This document shows, piece after piece, positions 54,845 through 62,571 of a stretch of DNA of 64,000 nucleotides. A program made the translations under genes and the position numbers. Below the pieces are notes generated by a model. That model did not search any database. It had not been told where the DNA came from and saw only the letters and a program-made list of their open reading frames with translations. Each line of letters begins with the position of its first letter. Positions within the stretch are counted from its first letter, which is position 1. Source of the DNA: Pseudanabaena sp. PCC 6802 (GTDB lineage Bacteria > Cyanobacteriota > Cyanobacteriia > Pseudanabaenales > Pseudanabaenaceae); assembly GCF_000332175.1 (NCBI RefSeq), contig NZ_KB235914.1:3220868-3284867 (forward strand), in the 5' to 3' direction.

Positions 54845-55792
54845 TTATTGAGACTGTTTGATGGTAAAGGTACCCTTTGGCTCAAAAGTGACGCGAAATG
54901 TAGCTGTAGGTTGGGGCTTGGTGGAACTGCCGCCGGTGGTGGGGGCAGTGGGGACAACCAGCAGTTTTTTGAGCGGTAATTCTTTCTCTAGATCTTCCTC
55001 TGGTGCGGGTAAGAAGGGGTTTGTACGCTTGTAGCCCACTATTTCACCTTTAGCATTGACCGCCACCCGATAGGATACTGGCTTTGTAAACGATGGCGAT
55101 GCAATCCAGGCGCGGTCGATCTGCTTTTTGAGATCGGCTTGCAACTCTTTAATTAGATCGGCATCCTTAATTTCAGGCGGCTTGGGACTTGCTTTGGGCT
55201 GAACCTGTGTAGTTTGAGATTGTGGCTGCGGCTGCGGTTGTGGTTTTGGAACCGGTACGAAGAACATGGCTGAAGCGGCGATCGCAAAGCCAGCTATTCC
55301 CATTGCCGCAGGCACAAGCCGCTCTTTTACTCTAGACTGGATGACAAGTTCACTTGTATCGGTTACCAGTTGCAGATCTGTTAGGGTCTGCGGATCTAGA
55401 CACAACCGATCGATACCCTCCATCAGATCGAATAGCTGCACCACATTGAGCGAAATTTCCACGGGCTGCAAATCCAGATTGCGATCGGGATTATTACTCT
55501 CGTCGCGATTTGGATCGACGGACAGTCGATGTATGTGAGGGCCGATCGGCTCCAGGCGCACTGGCAATACTTCAGTAACCACGGGGTCGCCAATGGATAA
55601 ATCCTGGACGTATTGACCCACGGATTTAACGAGAGCATCTAAAAGCTCGCGCCCCCCAGTAATAATTTTGGATGTGTGCTGAAATCTACATTCAAAGTTA
55701 GTCAAAATAGACAGGACACCGCTGCTGCCGAGACCGATACCCTCAATTAAGAGGGTGCAGTTAGGTAAGTTGTAAGTGCGTTGAATGGTCAT
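54845..55792 (-). CDS. DUF4335 domain protein
   Basis: 315 residues. N-terminal DUF4335: TIQRTYNLPNCTLLIEGIGL, LSILTNFECRFQHTSKIITG. A membrane helix (GIAGFAIAASAMFFVPV) follows at about 180, then a Pro/Gln-rich spacer (PKPQPQPQPQSQT) and a C-terminal region AWIASPSFTKPVSYRVAVNA. Overlaps the DUF3038 gene by 4 bp; the pair is conserved in cyanobacteria. Function unknown. Confidence 0.82.
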   Translation of the reverse strand: MTIQRTYNLPNCTLLIEGIGLGSSGVLSILTNFECRFQHTSKIITGGRELLDALVKSVGQYVQDLSIGDPVVTEVLPVRLEPIGPHIHRLSVDPNRDESNNPDRNLDLQPVEISLNVVQLFDLMEGIDRLCLDPQTLTDLQLVTDTSELVIQSRVKERLVPAAMGIAGFAIAASAMFFVPVPKPQPQPQPQSQTTQVQPKASPKPPEIKDADLIKELQADLKKQIDRAWIASPSFTKPVSYRVAVNAKGEIVGYKRTNPFLPAPEEDLEKELPLKKLLVVPTAPTTGGSSTKPQPTATFRVTFEPKGTFTIKQSQ

Positions 55793-56385
55793 GCGATCGC
55801 CCCGTCAAGTAAACCATGCCACAATCTAACCTTCCCCGCCTCACCACTACTAAATAGAAGCTGATTGAGCAATTGTAATGACAATTGTTTCAGTTCCTCA
55901 TCGCTCAAGGCTATGGGTAATCTCATACGGCTTTTATAGAGCGATCGAAATTGCTCCAGATATACCTCAACAAAGAGTCGGTTTTGCTGCAATCCCAGGG
56001 CATCGATTTTATTTTCATCGATCTGTTCGCAGGTAGACACGAGCAAGCGTAAATGGGGGTTTATCTGACCTGCTATATGACAAATCAGGGTCACTAGCGC
56101 TTTTGCCTCTTCCCATTCTAAAGACGCACGTTGATAGTTTCGTCTTAAAGGGTTGGTGTTGCGCAGCCGCCAGAAACTAACGCGATTGGGAATGGTTTCC
56201 TCTAAATTTAATTCCGGAACCAGATAAAGCATGACATCTGTCACTTGCAAGTCGATCGCCTCTAGTGCTAGCACGAGATTATCTAAATCCATGCGAATGC
56301 TACGAGGACAACCCCTTGATGCCAAATTATCAGGGATAGGTAGCTCCAGGTTGGTTCGATCGCTTTGAGAAATATTCAACTGCAT
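55789..56385 (-). CDS. DUF3038 domain protein
   Basis: 198 residues. Family hallmarks: IRMDLDNLVLALEAIDLQVT, VSFWRLRNTNPLRRNYQR, EEAKALVTLICHIAGQ. Soluble, partner of the DUF4335 protein through a 4-bp stop/start overlap. rpsD lies 51 bp upstream on the same strand. Function unknown. Confidence 0.85.
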   Translation of the reverse strand: MQLNISQSDRTNLELPIPDNLASRGCPRSIRMDLDNLVLALEAIDLQVTDVMLYLVPELNLEETIPNRVSFWRLRNTNPLRRNYQRASLEWEEAKALVTLICHIAGQINPHLRLLVSTCEQIDENKIDALGLQQNRLFVEVYLEQFRSLYKSRMRLPIALSDEELKQLSLQLLNQLLFSSGEAGKVRLWHGLLDGAIA

Positions 56386-56436
56386 AACCAGCAGTATAAC
56401 TTAGACAAAATTAGCTTACCCAGCATCTAGAAAAAA

Positions 56437-57045
56437 CTAAGCTTGACGTGAATAGTACTCAATCACGAGTAGTTCGTTAATTTGTAAAGCAATCCACTCG
56501 CGCTCGATAATGCCATTGACTTTACCGGTCAGCTTAGCCTTATCAAATTCCAGGTGACTTGGGGTATTAGCCAACCCAGGAAACTCCAGATTAGTTTCTA
56601 CCAATTTGCGCGATGCATCGCGATCCTTAACGCCAACTACATCGCCAGGGCGACAACCATAACTGGGGATAGAGACTACTTTGCCATTAATTGTAATATG
56701 TCCGTGATTGACCAACTGTCTGGCGGCTGGGATGGTAGGAGCCATACCCAAACGAAAAACAGTATTGTCAAGACGCATCTCTAACAATTGCAACAGTACT
56801 AAGCCAGTTGAGCCCTTCACTCGTCTTGCTCTGCGCACGTAGCGGAGTAGTTGGGTTTCAGTCAAACCATAGTTAAACCGCAGTTTTTGCTTTTCTTCTA
56901 AACGCACTGCGTATTCTGACTTTTTCTTGCGCTCCTGACCGTGCTGTCCGGGTGGATAGGCATGTTTAGGTTGCTTGCGACTAAGACCGGGCAATTCTCC
57001 TAATCGTCTAACTATTCTGAGGCGTGGCCCCCGATATCGAGACAT
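56437..57045 (-). CDS. rpsD: 30S ribosomal protein S4
   Basis: 202 residues. N-terminal [20 protein letters not shown] and the S4 RNA-binding domain ([39 protein letters not shown]) are complete. Binds 16S rRNA at the start of 30S assembly. The N-terminal zinc-Cys motif is absent, as in other cyanobacterial/plastid S4 proteins. Confidence 0.97.
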   Translation of the reverse strand: MSRYRGPRLRIVRRLGELPGLSRKQPKHAYPPGQHGQERKKKSEYAVRLEEKQKLRFNYGLTETQLLRYVRRARRVKGSTGLVLLQLLEMRLDNTVFRLGMAPTIPAARQLVNHGHITINGKVVSIPSYGCRPGDVVGVKDRDASRKLVETNLEFPGLANTPSHLEFDKAKLTGKVNGIIEREWIALQINELLVIEYYSRQA

Positions 57046-57189
57046 GACTCCTTCCTTAAGGTGCTAAATTTCCAGACCTACTAGTATATTATTTATCTGC
57101 AAAACTTGCTATCAAAATTTGAGGAATAGGTGATATTGTTTTGCTATGTTAAATTTTCAACTTATTAGTAGATCGTAGTAGGGGCTTGC

Positions 57190-57693
57190 TTGACACAGTC
57201 AGTTAACTTACCAAAGATCGATGACTTCCTGCAAGAGCTAGCCACAATCCAGCAGCAGGGGTCTAAGCGAGTTGCCATTTTGGGCTCTCGTCACGTGCCA
57301 ATTACACACCAGCATCTGATCGAGCTTATGAGCTACGCTCTGGTGCTATCCGGCAATCGGATTATTACATCCGGTGCGACAGGCACTAACTTCGCCATAA
57401 TTCGCGGTGCGCTGCGTGCCGATCCTAACCTTTTGACCGTAATCTTGCCCCAGAGCTTGAGCAGACAACCGCCAGAGTCTCGCGATCAGTTGGAAAATGT
57501 GATGCACTTAGTCGAGCACGGTGAGTGGGATCAAATGACGCTAGCTGAGGCCAGCACTTTGTGCAATCAGGAAATTATAGCTAAGTGTCAGCAGCTCATT
57601 TGTTTTGCTTTTCACGATAGCCATACTTTACTGAGAACCTGCGAGCATGCAGAAGAGCAACGTAAAGTCGTGACGTTATTCTACTTTGATTAG
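57190..57693 (+). CDS. DprA-like Rossmann-fold protein
   Basis: 167 residues from a TTG start. Rossmann-like: RVAILGSRHVPITHQHLIEL, then GNRIITSGATGTNFAIIRGA, resembling the DprA/Smf and LOG superfamily loop; LICFAFHDSHTLLRTCEHAEE near the end. DprA protects and loads RecA onto incoming DNA, but this protein is short and lacks the DprA C-terminal region, so the role is uncertain. Overlaps the open frame upstream of leuD; leuD proper begins 68 bp later. Confidence 0.7.
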   Translation: MTQSVNLPKIDDFLQELATIQQQGSKRVAILGSRHVPITHQHLIELMSYALVLSGNRIITSGATGTNFAIIRGALRADPNLLTVILPQSLSRQPPESRDQLENVMHLVEHGEWDQMTLAEASTLCNQEIIAKCQQLICFAFHDSHTLLRTCEHAEEQRKVVTLFYFD

Positions 57694-57760
57694 AGCTCGT
57701 ACTGTAAGGTGGGCATTGTCCACCCTAGCTAGAAATTTGACCAGACATCTAAACCGAATC

Positions 57761-58306
57761 ATGAGCAAAACTGTTAGCGGCACCGTATTTGTGGTTGACG
57801 ATAATATCGATACCGACCAGATTATTCCTGCCGAATACTTAACCCTGGTACCGTCGAAGCCAGATGAATACGAAAAGCTGGGCAGCTATGCCATGATCGG
57901 CTTGCCCGATCGCTACGGTAAGTTTGTTGCTGAAGGCGAGATGAAAACTAAGTATCCAATTATTATCGCTGGAGAAAATTTTGGTTGTGGTTCCTCCCGC
58001 GAACACGCCCCGATCTCTCTAGGTGCATCTGGGGTCAAAGCCGTAGTCGCCCAATCCTACGCCCGCATTTTCTTCCGCAACAGTACCGCCACTGGCGAGC
58101 TATATCCCTGGGAGTCGGAAGAGAGACTTTGCGATCGCTTCAAAACAGGCCACGAAGTCACAATTGACTTCGTGCAAAACCAAATTACCAATCACACTTT
58201 GGGCGAGACATTTACCCTAAAATCTTTAGGCGAGGTAGGCCCCGTAATCGATGCGGGCGGCCTATTCGCCTATGCCCGTTTAACAGGTATGATTCCAACC
58301 AGATAA
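57761..58306 (+). CDS. leuD: 3-isopropylmalate dehydratase small subunit
   Basis: 181 residues, leucine synthesis with LeuC. VVDDNIDTDQIIPAEYL, GENFGCGSSREHAPISLGA and GVKAVVAQSYARIFFRN are diagnostic. Start chosen at ATG 57761 (MSKTVSGTVFVVDD), which gives the archaeal/cyanobacterial-type length; codons from 57686 are not conserved. Dedicated isopropylmalate versus homoaconitase subtypes cannot be separated by eye. Confidence 0.92.
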   Translation: MSKTVSGTVFVVDDNIDTDQIIPAEYLTLVPSKPDEYEKLGSYAMIGLPDRYGKFVAEGEMKTKYPIIIAGENFGCGSSREHAPISLGASGVKAVVAQSYARIFFRNSTATGELYPWESEERLCDRFKTGHEVTIDFVQNQITNHTLGETFTLKSLGEVGPVIDAGGLFAYARLTGMIPTR

Positions 58307-58315
58307 ATCTCGCAT

Positions 58316-58789
58316 TTAAGGTTTCTTAGTCTGAGACTGTAGCTGCTGCAACTGCTTTATTTGCTGGGGGGTGAGAATGGCGATCATCTCCTGATTGGAT
58401 TTTTTGACGATTTCCAGAATTTTGATTTGCTGTTCCTTGGTAAGCTTCAGTGCTTGCAGTGCAGGCTTCAGCTTCTGTTCGTCTTTGATCGCAGCCGTAA
58501 ATTTGGCGCGTTGATCCGCAGGAATTACCGCAGCGATTTGCTCGTTGCGCTTGGTGCGAATAGCTTGCATTTTTGCCTGCTGCTCTTTTGTAAGCTGAAT
58601 TTTTGGTGGTAAGGTTGCAGGCTCTTCGGTCGTTGGTTTAGCGGGGGCTGCAGTAGCTGGAGTCTTAGCAGGAGTTGTTGCTGCGGGGGTTGGCGATGGC
58701 GTGGGGGTTTTAGCCAAAGCCACGGGAGCGATCGCCCCAAGAGCTACGGTAGCAGCAAGAAGGCCGAGATATAAGGGTTTAGCAGTCAT
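58316..58789 (-). CDS. Secreted Spy/CpxP-like (LTXXQ) protein
   Basis: 157 residues. Signal peptide (LGLLAATVALGAIAPVALAK), then Pro/Thr/Ala-rich spacer (PTPSPTPAATTPAKTPATAA), then helices with the LTKEQQAKMQ and LTKEQQIKILEI patterns typical of LTXXQ periplasmic chaperone-like proteins. Low-complexity and helix-rich; substrate unknown. Convergent with leuD, 9 bp apart. Confidence 0.75.
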   Translation of the reverse strand: MTAKPLYLGLLAATVALGAIAPVALAKTPTPSPTPAATTPAKTPATAAPAKPTTEEPATLPPKIQLTKEQQAKMQAIRTKRNEQIAAVIPADQRAKFTAAIKDEQKLKPALQALKLTKEQQIKILEIVKKSNQEMIAILTPQQIKQLQQLQSQTKKP

Positions 58790-58909
58790 AGTTGTATCAT
58801 CTCCATTTAGGTAACGATCTCGATCCTATGACGTGTCTTTAACTCGGCTTGTTTCTAATCGTATTTTCTTAAGCTTGGGTTAATCTTGCACCCAGGTTAT
58901 GCCCATTGT

Positions 58910-60808
58910 CTATTCTACCGTTACGCTTTTTGCCAGATTGCGCGGTTGATCGACATCTAAGCCGCGATGGGCTGCGATATGGTAAGCCAGGAGTTGCAGG
59001 GGAATCACGGTCAGCAAGGGAGACAAAATTTCATCTACTACTGGGATAGGTAAAAGATGATCGAAAATCTCCACCGCCGCAGGATCGTCGAGGGGTGCTA
59101 CGCCAATCAACTGTGCTTCCCTGGCTCTAGCTTCCTGGGCATTAGATAGAACCTTCTCATAGACGCTGCCAGGAGTAGCGATCGCCACTACAGGTACATC
59201 CGCATCCAATAGAGCGATCGGACCGTGTTTCATTTCACCTGCTGGATAACCTTCCGCGTGAATATAGCTGATTTCCTTTAGTTTCAAAGAACCTTCCAAG
59301 GCAATGGGGAAGTTAATCCCGCGTCCAAGATAGATAAAGTCCTGGGTATGAGTGAAACTATGGGCAAGCTGTTCGATATAACGTTCTTGACCTTCCAAAA
59401 TTACTTCAATTTGAGAGGGAAGTTGGCGCAGACCATCGATAATGCGATCGGCTTGCTCCTGCGATAGAGTTTGACGGCGCAGACCTAAATCTAATGCCAG
59501 AAAATAGAACATCAATACCTGCGCCACGAAGGTTTTAGTGGCAGCCACACCGATCTCAATTCCAGCCTGAGTATCGAGAATGCGATCGGCAATGCGACTG
59601 ATCGAGCTTTCCGGGCGATTGGTAATGCCAAGACAGCGATCGCCCCGCGATTTTGCCAGTTCCAGAGCAGCTAGGGTATCGGCAGTCTCGCCGGACTGCG
59701 TCACGCCGATCGTCAGAGTATTAGGCATTAAGGGTGGTGGGGCATAGCGGTATTCAGAGGCATATTGCACGGCAGTAGGTATGCCCACGAGTTGCTCCAG
59801 CAGGTATTTGCCCACTAGCGAGGCGTGCCAACTCGTGCCGCAAGCCAAAATCTGGATATTGGTAAGATTCTCTAATACAGCATCGTCAATGCCCAGGTTA
59901 ACCTGGTTATCGTCGCTGACAAATTTAGCTAAACCCATGCGCACTACGCCAGGCTGTTCGTAGATTTCCTTGAGCATGAAGTGTCTGAATCCCTGCTTTT
60001 CAACCAGCACGGGGTTCCAGTTCAGGGTTTGGGGGCTGCGGCGCTGGCGATCGCCATGGAAGCTATAGATTTCTACGGCATCGCGGGTAAGGCGGGCAAT
60101 TTCGCCATTTTCCAATAACAATACCTTGCGGGTGTAAGCTACCAAAGCAGGCGTATCGGAAGCACAGAAATTTTCACCTTCGCCCACACCAATTACTAAT
60201 GGTGCTTGCTGGCGCACTACGATTAGCTCGTTGGGAAAGTCCACATGCATGATCGCGAGGGCAAAAGCGCCCTCTAATTTGTTCACTGCCCGTCGTACTG
60301 CTTCGAGGAAAAAAGTAGAGGGAGGAGCTGGAGCGTGAGGATTATCTACGCTGCCAGCAGTTGGTTTGTAGCCAAGGTCGCTCAGACACTGGGCAATCAA
60401 GTGCGGAATTACTTCTGTATCGGTTTCGCTGACAAATTTATGTCCTTGGAGCTTTAGCTCCTCGCGCAGGGCATGGAAATTTTCAACAATGCCATTTTGG
60501 ACGACGGCCAGGGCTTCGATGGTATCAGTATGAGGATGGGCATTATGTTCTTCTGGCTTGCCGTGGGTGGCCCAACGCGTGTGCCCGATACCAATATGGG
60601 CGATCTCGCCTCGATCTCGCACCGCTGACAGTTTTTCCTCCAGGTTAACTAGCTTACCTTTGGCACGGACGCGCTCCAGTCGCCTGGCTCCCTTGGGAAT
60701 AGTTGCCACGCCAGCAGAATCATAACCGCGATATTCGAGCTTGCGCAAACCATCCACCAGTACTTCACTGGAGTTGCGATCACCGATATAGCCAACAATG
60801 CCACACAT
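58910..60808 (-). CDS. glmS: Glutamine--fructose-6-phosphate aminotransferase
   Basis: 632 residues, first step of UDP-GlcNAc synthesis. Cys2 (MCGIVGYIG) is the glutaminase nucleophile; the Ntn domain has RGYDSAGVA and HTRWATHGKPEEHNAHPH. Two SIS domains follow with ILACGTSWHAS and GVTQSGETADTLAALE; the C-terminal NLAKSVTVE is the usual end. Complete. No upstream glmS ribozyme consensus recognised. Confidence 0.97.
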   Translation of the reverse strand: MCGIVGYIGDRNSSEVLVDGLRKLEYRGYDSAGVATIPKGARRLERVRAKGKLVNLEEKLSAVRDRGEIAHIGIGHTRWATHGKPEEHNAHPHTDTIEALAVVQNGIVENFHALREELKLQGHKFVSETDTEVIPHLIAQCLSDLGYKPTAGSVDNPHAPAPPSTFFLEAVRRAVNKLEGAFALAIMHVDFPNELIVVRQQAPLVIGVGEGENFCASDTPALVAYTRKVLLLENGEIARLTRDAVEIYSFHGDRQRRSPQTLNWNPVLVEKQGFRHFMLKEIYEQPGVVRMGLAKFVSDDNQVNLGIDDAVLENLTNIQILACGTSWHASLVGKYLLEQLVGIPTAVQYASEYRYAPPPLMPNTLTIGVTQSGETADTLAALELAKSRGDRCLGITNRPESSISRIADRILDTQAGIEIGVAATKTFVAQVLMFYFLALDLGLRRQTLSQEQADRIIDGLRQLPSQIEVILEGQERYIEQLAHSFTHTQDFIYLGRGINFPIALEGSLKLKEISYIHAEGYPAGEMKHGPIALLDADVPVVAIATPGSVYEKVLSNAQEARAREAQLIGVAPLDDPAAVEIFDHLLPIPVVDEILSPLLTVIPLQLLAYHIAAHRGLDVDQPRNLAKSVTVE

Positions 60809-60890
60809 AAAGTCCGTCCACCAAGTTTACGCCTTAGATTATAGCTACGATCTAAAAATATGCTGTGCTACTAATAGGTAATTAAAGATC

Positions 60891-61699
60891 TCAATTAGCA
60901 TAATCTGCCTTGTCAGCAATGGTCAGCATGTTAAACCCACCGCCAATGAATATAACTTTCTTGCCGCTAACCAGCCCCTTACCTTGACCATTCTCAAACG
61001 TAAACGTTCGACCTACACGCACGATTTGATCGATGTAGGCTTTGAAATTTGAAGGCACGCTGAAGTTATACATCGGCACACTGAATAGACATCGATCGGC
61101 AGCTAAAAACTCATCCACTAATTCATCAGATAATTTGAGATGCGATCGCAGTTCTGGGCTAAGTGCTTCTGGTGGCGTAAAGTCAGCTTCAATTATTAAG
61201 TTCGTAATTTTACTGAAATCGCCAGTATTTCGGGCGAGCAAAATTAAATTGTTGGAAATGGCGATCGCCGCAATTCTCAAGTCCATTGTAGCCACACGAA
61301 CCTTCTGACTTCGCATCTCATCAAACATTGCGATCGCTGTAGCATCAAATGGTAAAACTGGAGCTTTTTCAAAACCGTTAAGAGTTTCTAACAACAGTGT
61401 ATATCCACGAGCCATATCAGTATTGTTCTGGGCGCGATTGATGAAGCTGTGAGCGCCAATTACTTGCTCATGAAAACTAATAACGGGTGCGATCGGAATT
61501 TTGTGTATCGAGCCTCTGAAACAGCTTAAATACGTACTTCAGGACTCAATTTACACAAAAATCAGAGCACTCTCCTAATAACCGATAAAGCAAAGTCTGC
61601 GATCGGATGTTGCGACATCCGCAAAGTTAATCGACTAAACTCTAAACTGGAACGGCGCTGTAGAAAACTGATATGGTCGGTATCAAGCAAATATTTCAC
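60891..61699 (-). pseudogene. vapC: vapC toxin gene, split by an insertion and fused to an azoreductase fragment
   Basis: GTG at 61699, 2 bp after the antitoxin stop, begins KYLLDTDHISFLQRR (PIN first Asp). At 61574-61485 a 90-bp element interrupts it, with CTAATAAC on both sides (61477-61484, 61575-61582). Excising the element and one repeat restores DFALSVISFHEQVIGAHSFIN in frame, then VPVLPFDATAI-type and TMDLRIAAIAISNNLILLA. After DFSKI the frame runs into an FMN-dependent NADH-azoreductase fragment (LFSVPMYNFSVPSNFKAYID, GLVSGKKVIFIGGGF) that ends early. The 174-codon frame from 61415 is therefore chimeric and unlikely to be functional. Confidence 0.85.
61485..61574. mobile_element. 90-bp non-autonomous insertion element
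   Basis: Inserted in vapC with an exact 8-bp target duplication (CTAATAAC). Left end GGGTGCGATCGGAATTTTGT, right end AGAGCACTCTC. Interior has an imperfect inverted pair TTTTGTGTATCGAG / CTCAATTTACACAAAA. A second copy is at 3642-3735. Too small to encode a transposase; mobilised in trans, by inference. Confidence 0.8.
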
Positions 61700-61701
61700 G
61701 A

Positions 61702-61914
61702 TTATTTGCCAACGTCATCAATCGGTTTGTCAGACTGTCGAAACTCGCGTCCATATTCTAGAGCTTCTAGAAAAGCTGAGTCATCAGAGATCGAACCTAT
61801 GAGTTTTTCGAGCCAATTGTCGGAGCTAGGCTTACTGTCTAATTTATGCTGGAGGTCAAAAACCACTTGTTCAAGAGTTATCAAGCGTCGTTCAAGAGTT
61901 TCTATGTCTAGCAT
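61702..61914 (-). CDS. VapB-type antitoxin
   Basis: 70 residues: LDIETLERRLITLEQVVFDLQ (N-terminal coiled helix) and NWLEKLIGSISDDSAFLEALEYGREFRQSDK. Short cyanobacterial proteins of this kind commonly precede vapC, and here the vapC start follows 2 bp after its stop. With the toxin disrupted it is an orphan antitoxin. Confidence 0.75.
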   Translation of the reverse strand: MLDIETLERRLITLEQVVFDLQHKLDSKPSSDNWLEKLIGSISDDSAFLEALEYGREFRQSDKPIDDVGK

Positions 61915-62086
61915 GGCTGCTCCTAGATTGAAAGTTATAATTTAGTTGCGTAGTGCAAGGGCTTACTCTAGTCTAACTAAAAAATTGTAACTGTGTTCAA
62001 ATTAGTGTCAATACAAACAGAAACAAGGTGCATTACATTTCATTAATGCACCTGAAAGATTGGCTAATAGTGTTGGAGTAATATAG

Positions 62087-62470
62087 CTATCTGCATTCAA
62101 TTACTGTGAAGCGATTAGCACCTTCATTGGAGAAGAAATTAGCTTGCAATTCCCCATCCGTATATCTCTCTATCCATTTCCAATTTATTGTTCGATTTCC
62201 CCACCCAAAATCCTGACTTTGCCACTGAGATGCACTTGAATAACGTCTCCAACGACAGAATTGATTAGCAACCTCATTTTGGGCAGGTTTATTACAGCCA
62301 TCCTGAAACCTGAAGGAGTTAAGACAAGCATCAATGTACTTCCCTTCAATCTGTGGATTTAAAAAAGTCTCTTTTAGAGGTGCTGCGATAGTAGTGGATG
62401 AATTGAGAAAAATTAGAGATACAAAGACTGTAGAAGCTGCAAAAACCTTTGAAGATATTTTCATTGCCAT
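62087..62470 (-). CDS. Small secreted cysteine-containing protein
   Basis: 127 residues. Signal peptide (SKVFAASTVFVSLIFLNSSTTIAAP). The mature part has YIDACLNSFRFQDGCNKPAQ, NEVANQFCRWRRYSSASQWQ and a final ECR: four Cys in the spaced pattern of small secreted proteins with a DACL...GC...FC arrangement. Function unknown. Reads away from the attC-like hairpin that begins 22 bp upstream of its start; could be a reversed cassette gene. Confidence 0.7.
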   Translation of the reverse strand: MAMKISSKVFAASTVFVSLIFLNSSTTIAAPLKETFLNPQIEGKYIDACLNSFRFQDGCNKPAQNEVANQFCRWRRYSSASQWQSQDFGWGNRTINWKWIERYTDGELQANFFSNEGANRFTVIECR

Positions 62471-62491
62471 GACGCATAACTATAATTTGCG

Positions 62492-62569
62492 GTCTAACGG
62501 CTTGGGCTTCAGCGGTGGCAAGGGTTTTTGAGTCATTACCAGAGTGTTGAGGCCATCCGCTGCAAGCCC
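62492..62569 (+). other. attC-like hairpin at the group II intron 5' junction
   Basis: GTCTAAC (62492) fits the attC R'' consensus RYYYAAC. The following arm GGGCTTCAGCGGTGGC (62504-62519) pairs with GCCATCCGCTGCAAGCCC (62552-62569); the right arm has two extra, unpaired bases, as attC sites do, and the loop is 32 nt. The intron begins about 3 bp later. The GTTRRRY right box would lie beyond the intron and is not visible, so this remains a candidate. Confidence 0.45.
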
Positions 62570-62571
62570 TG

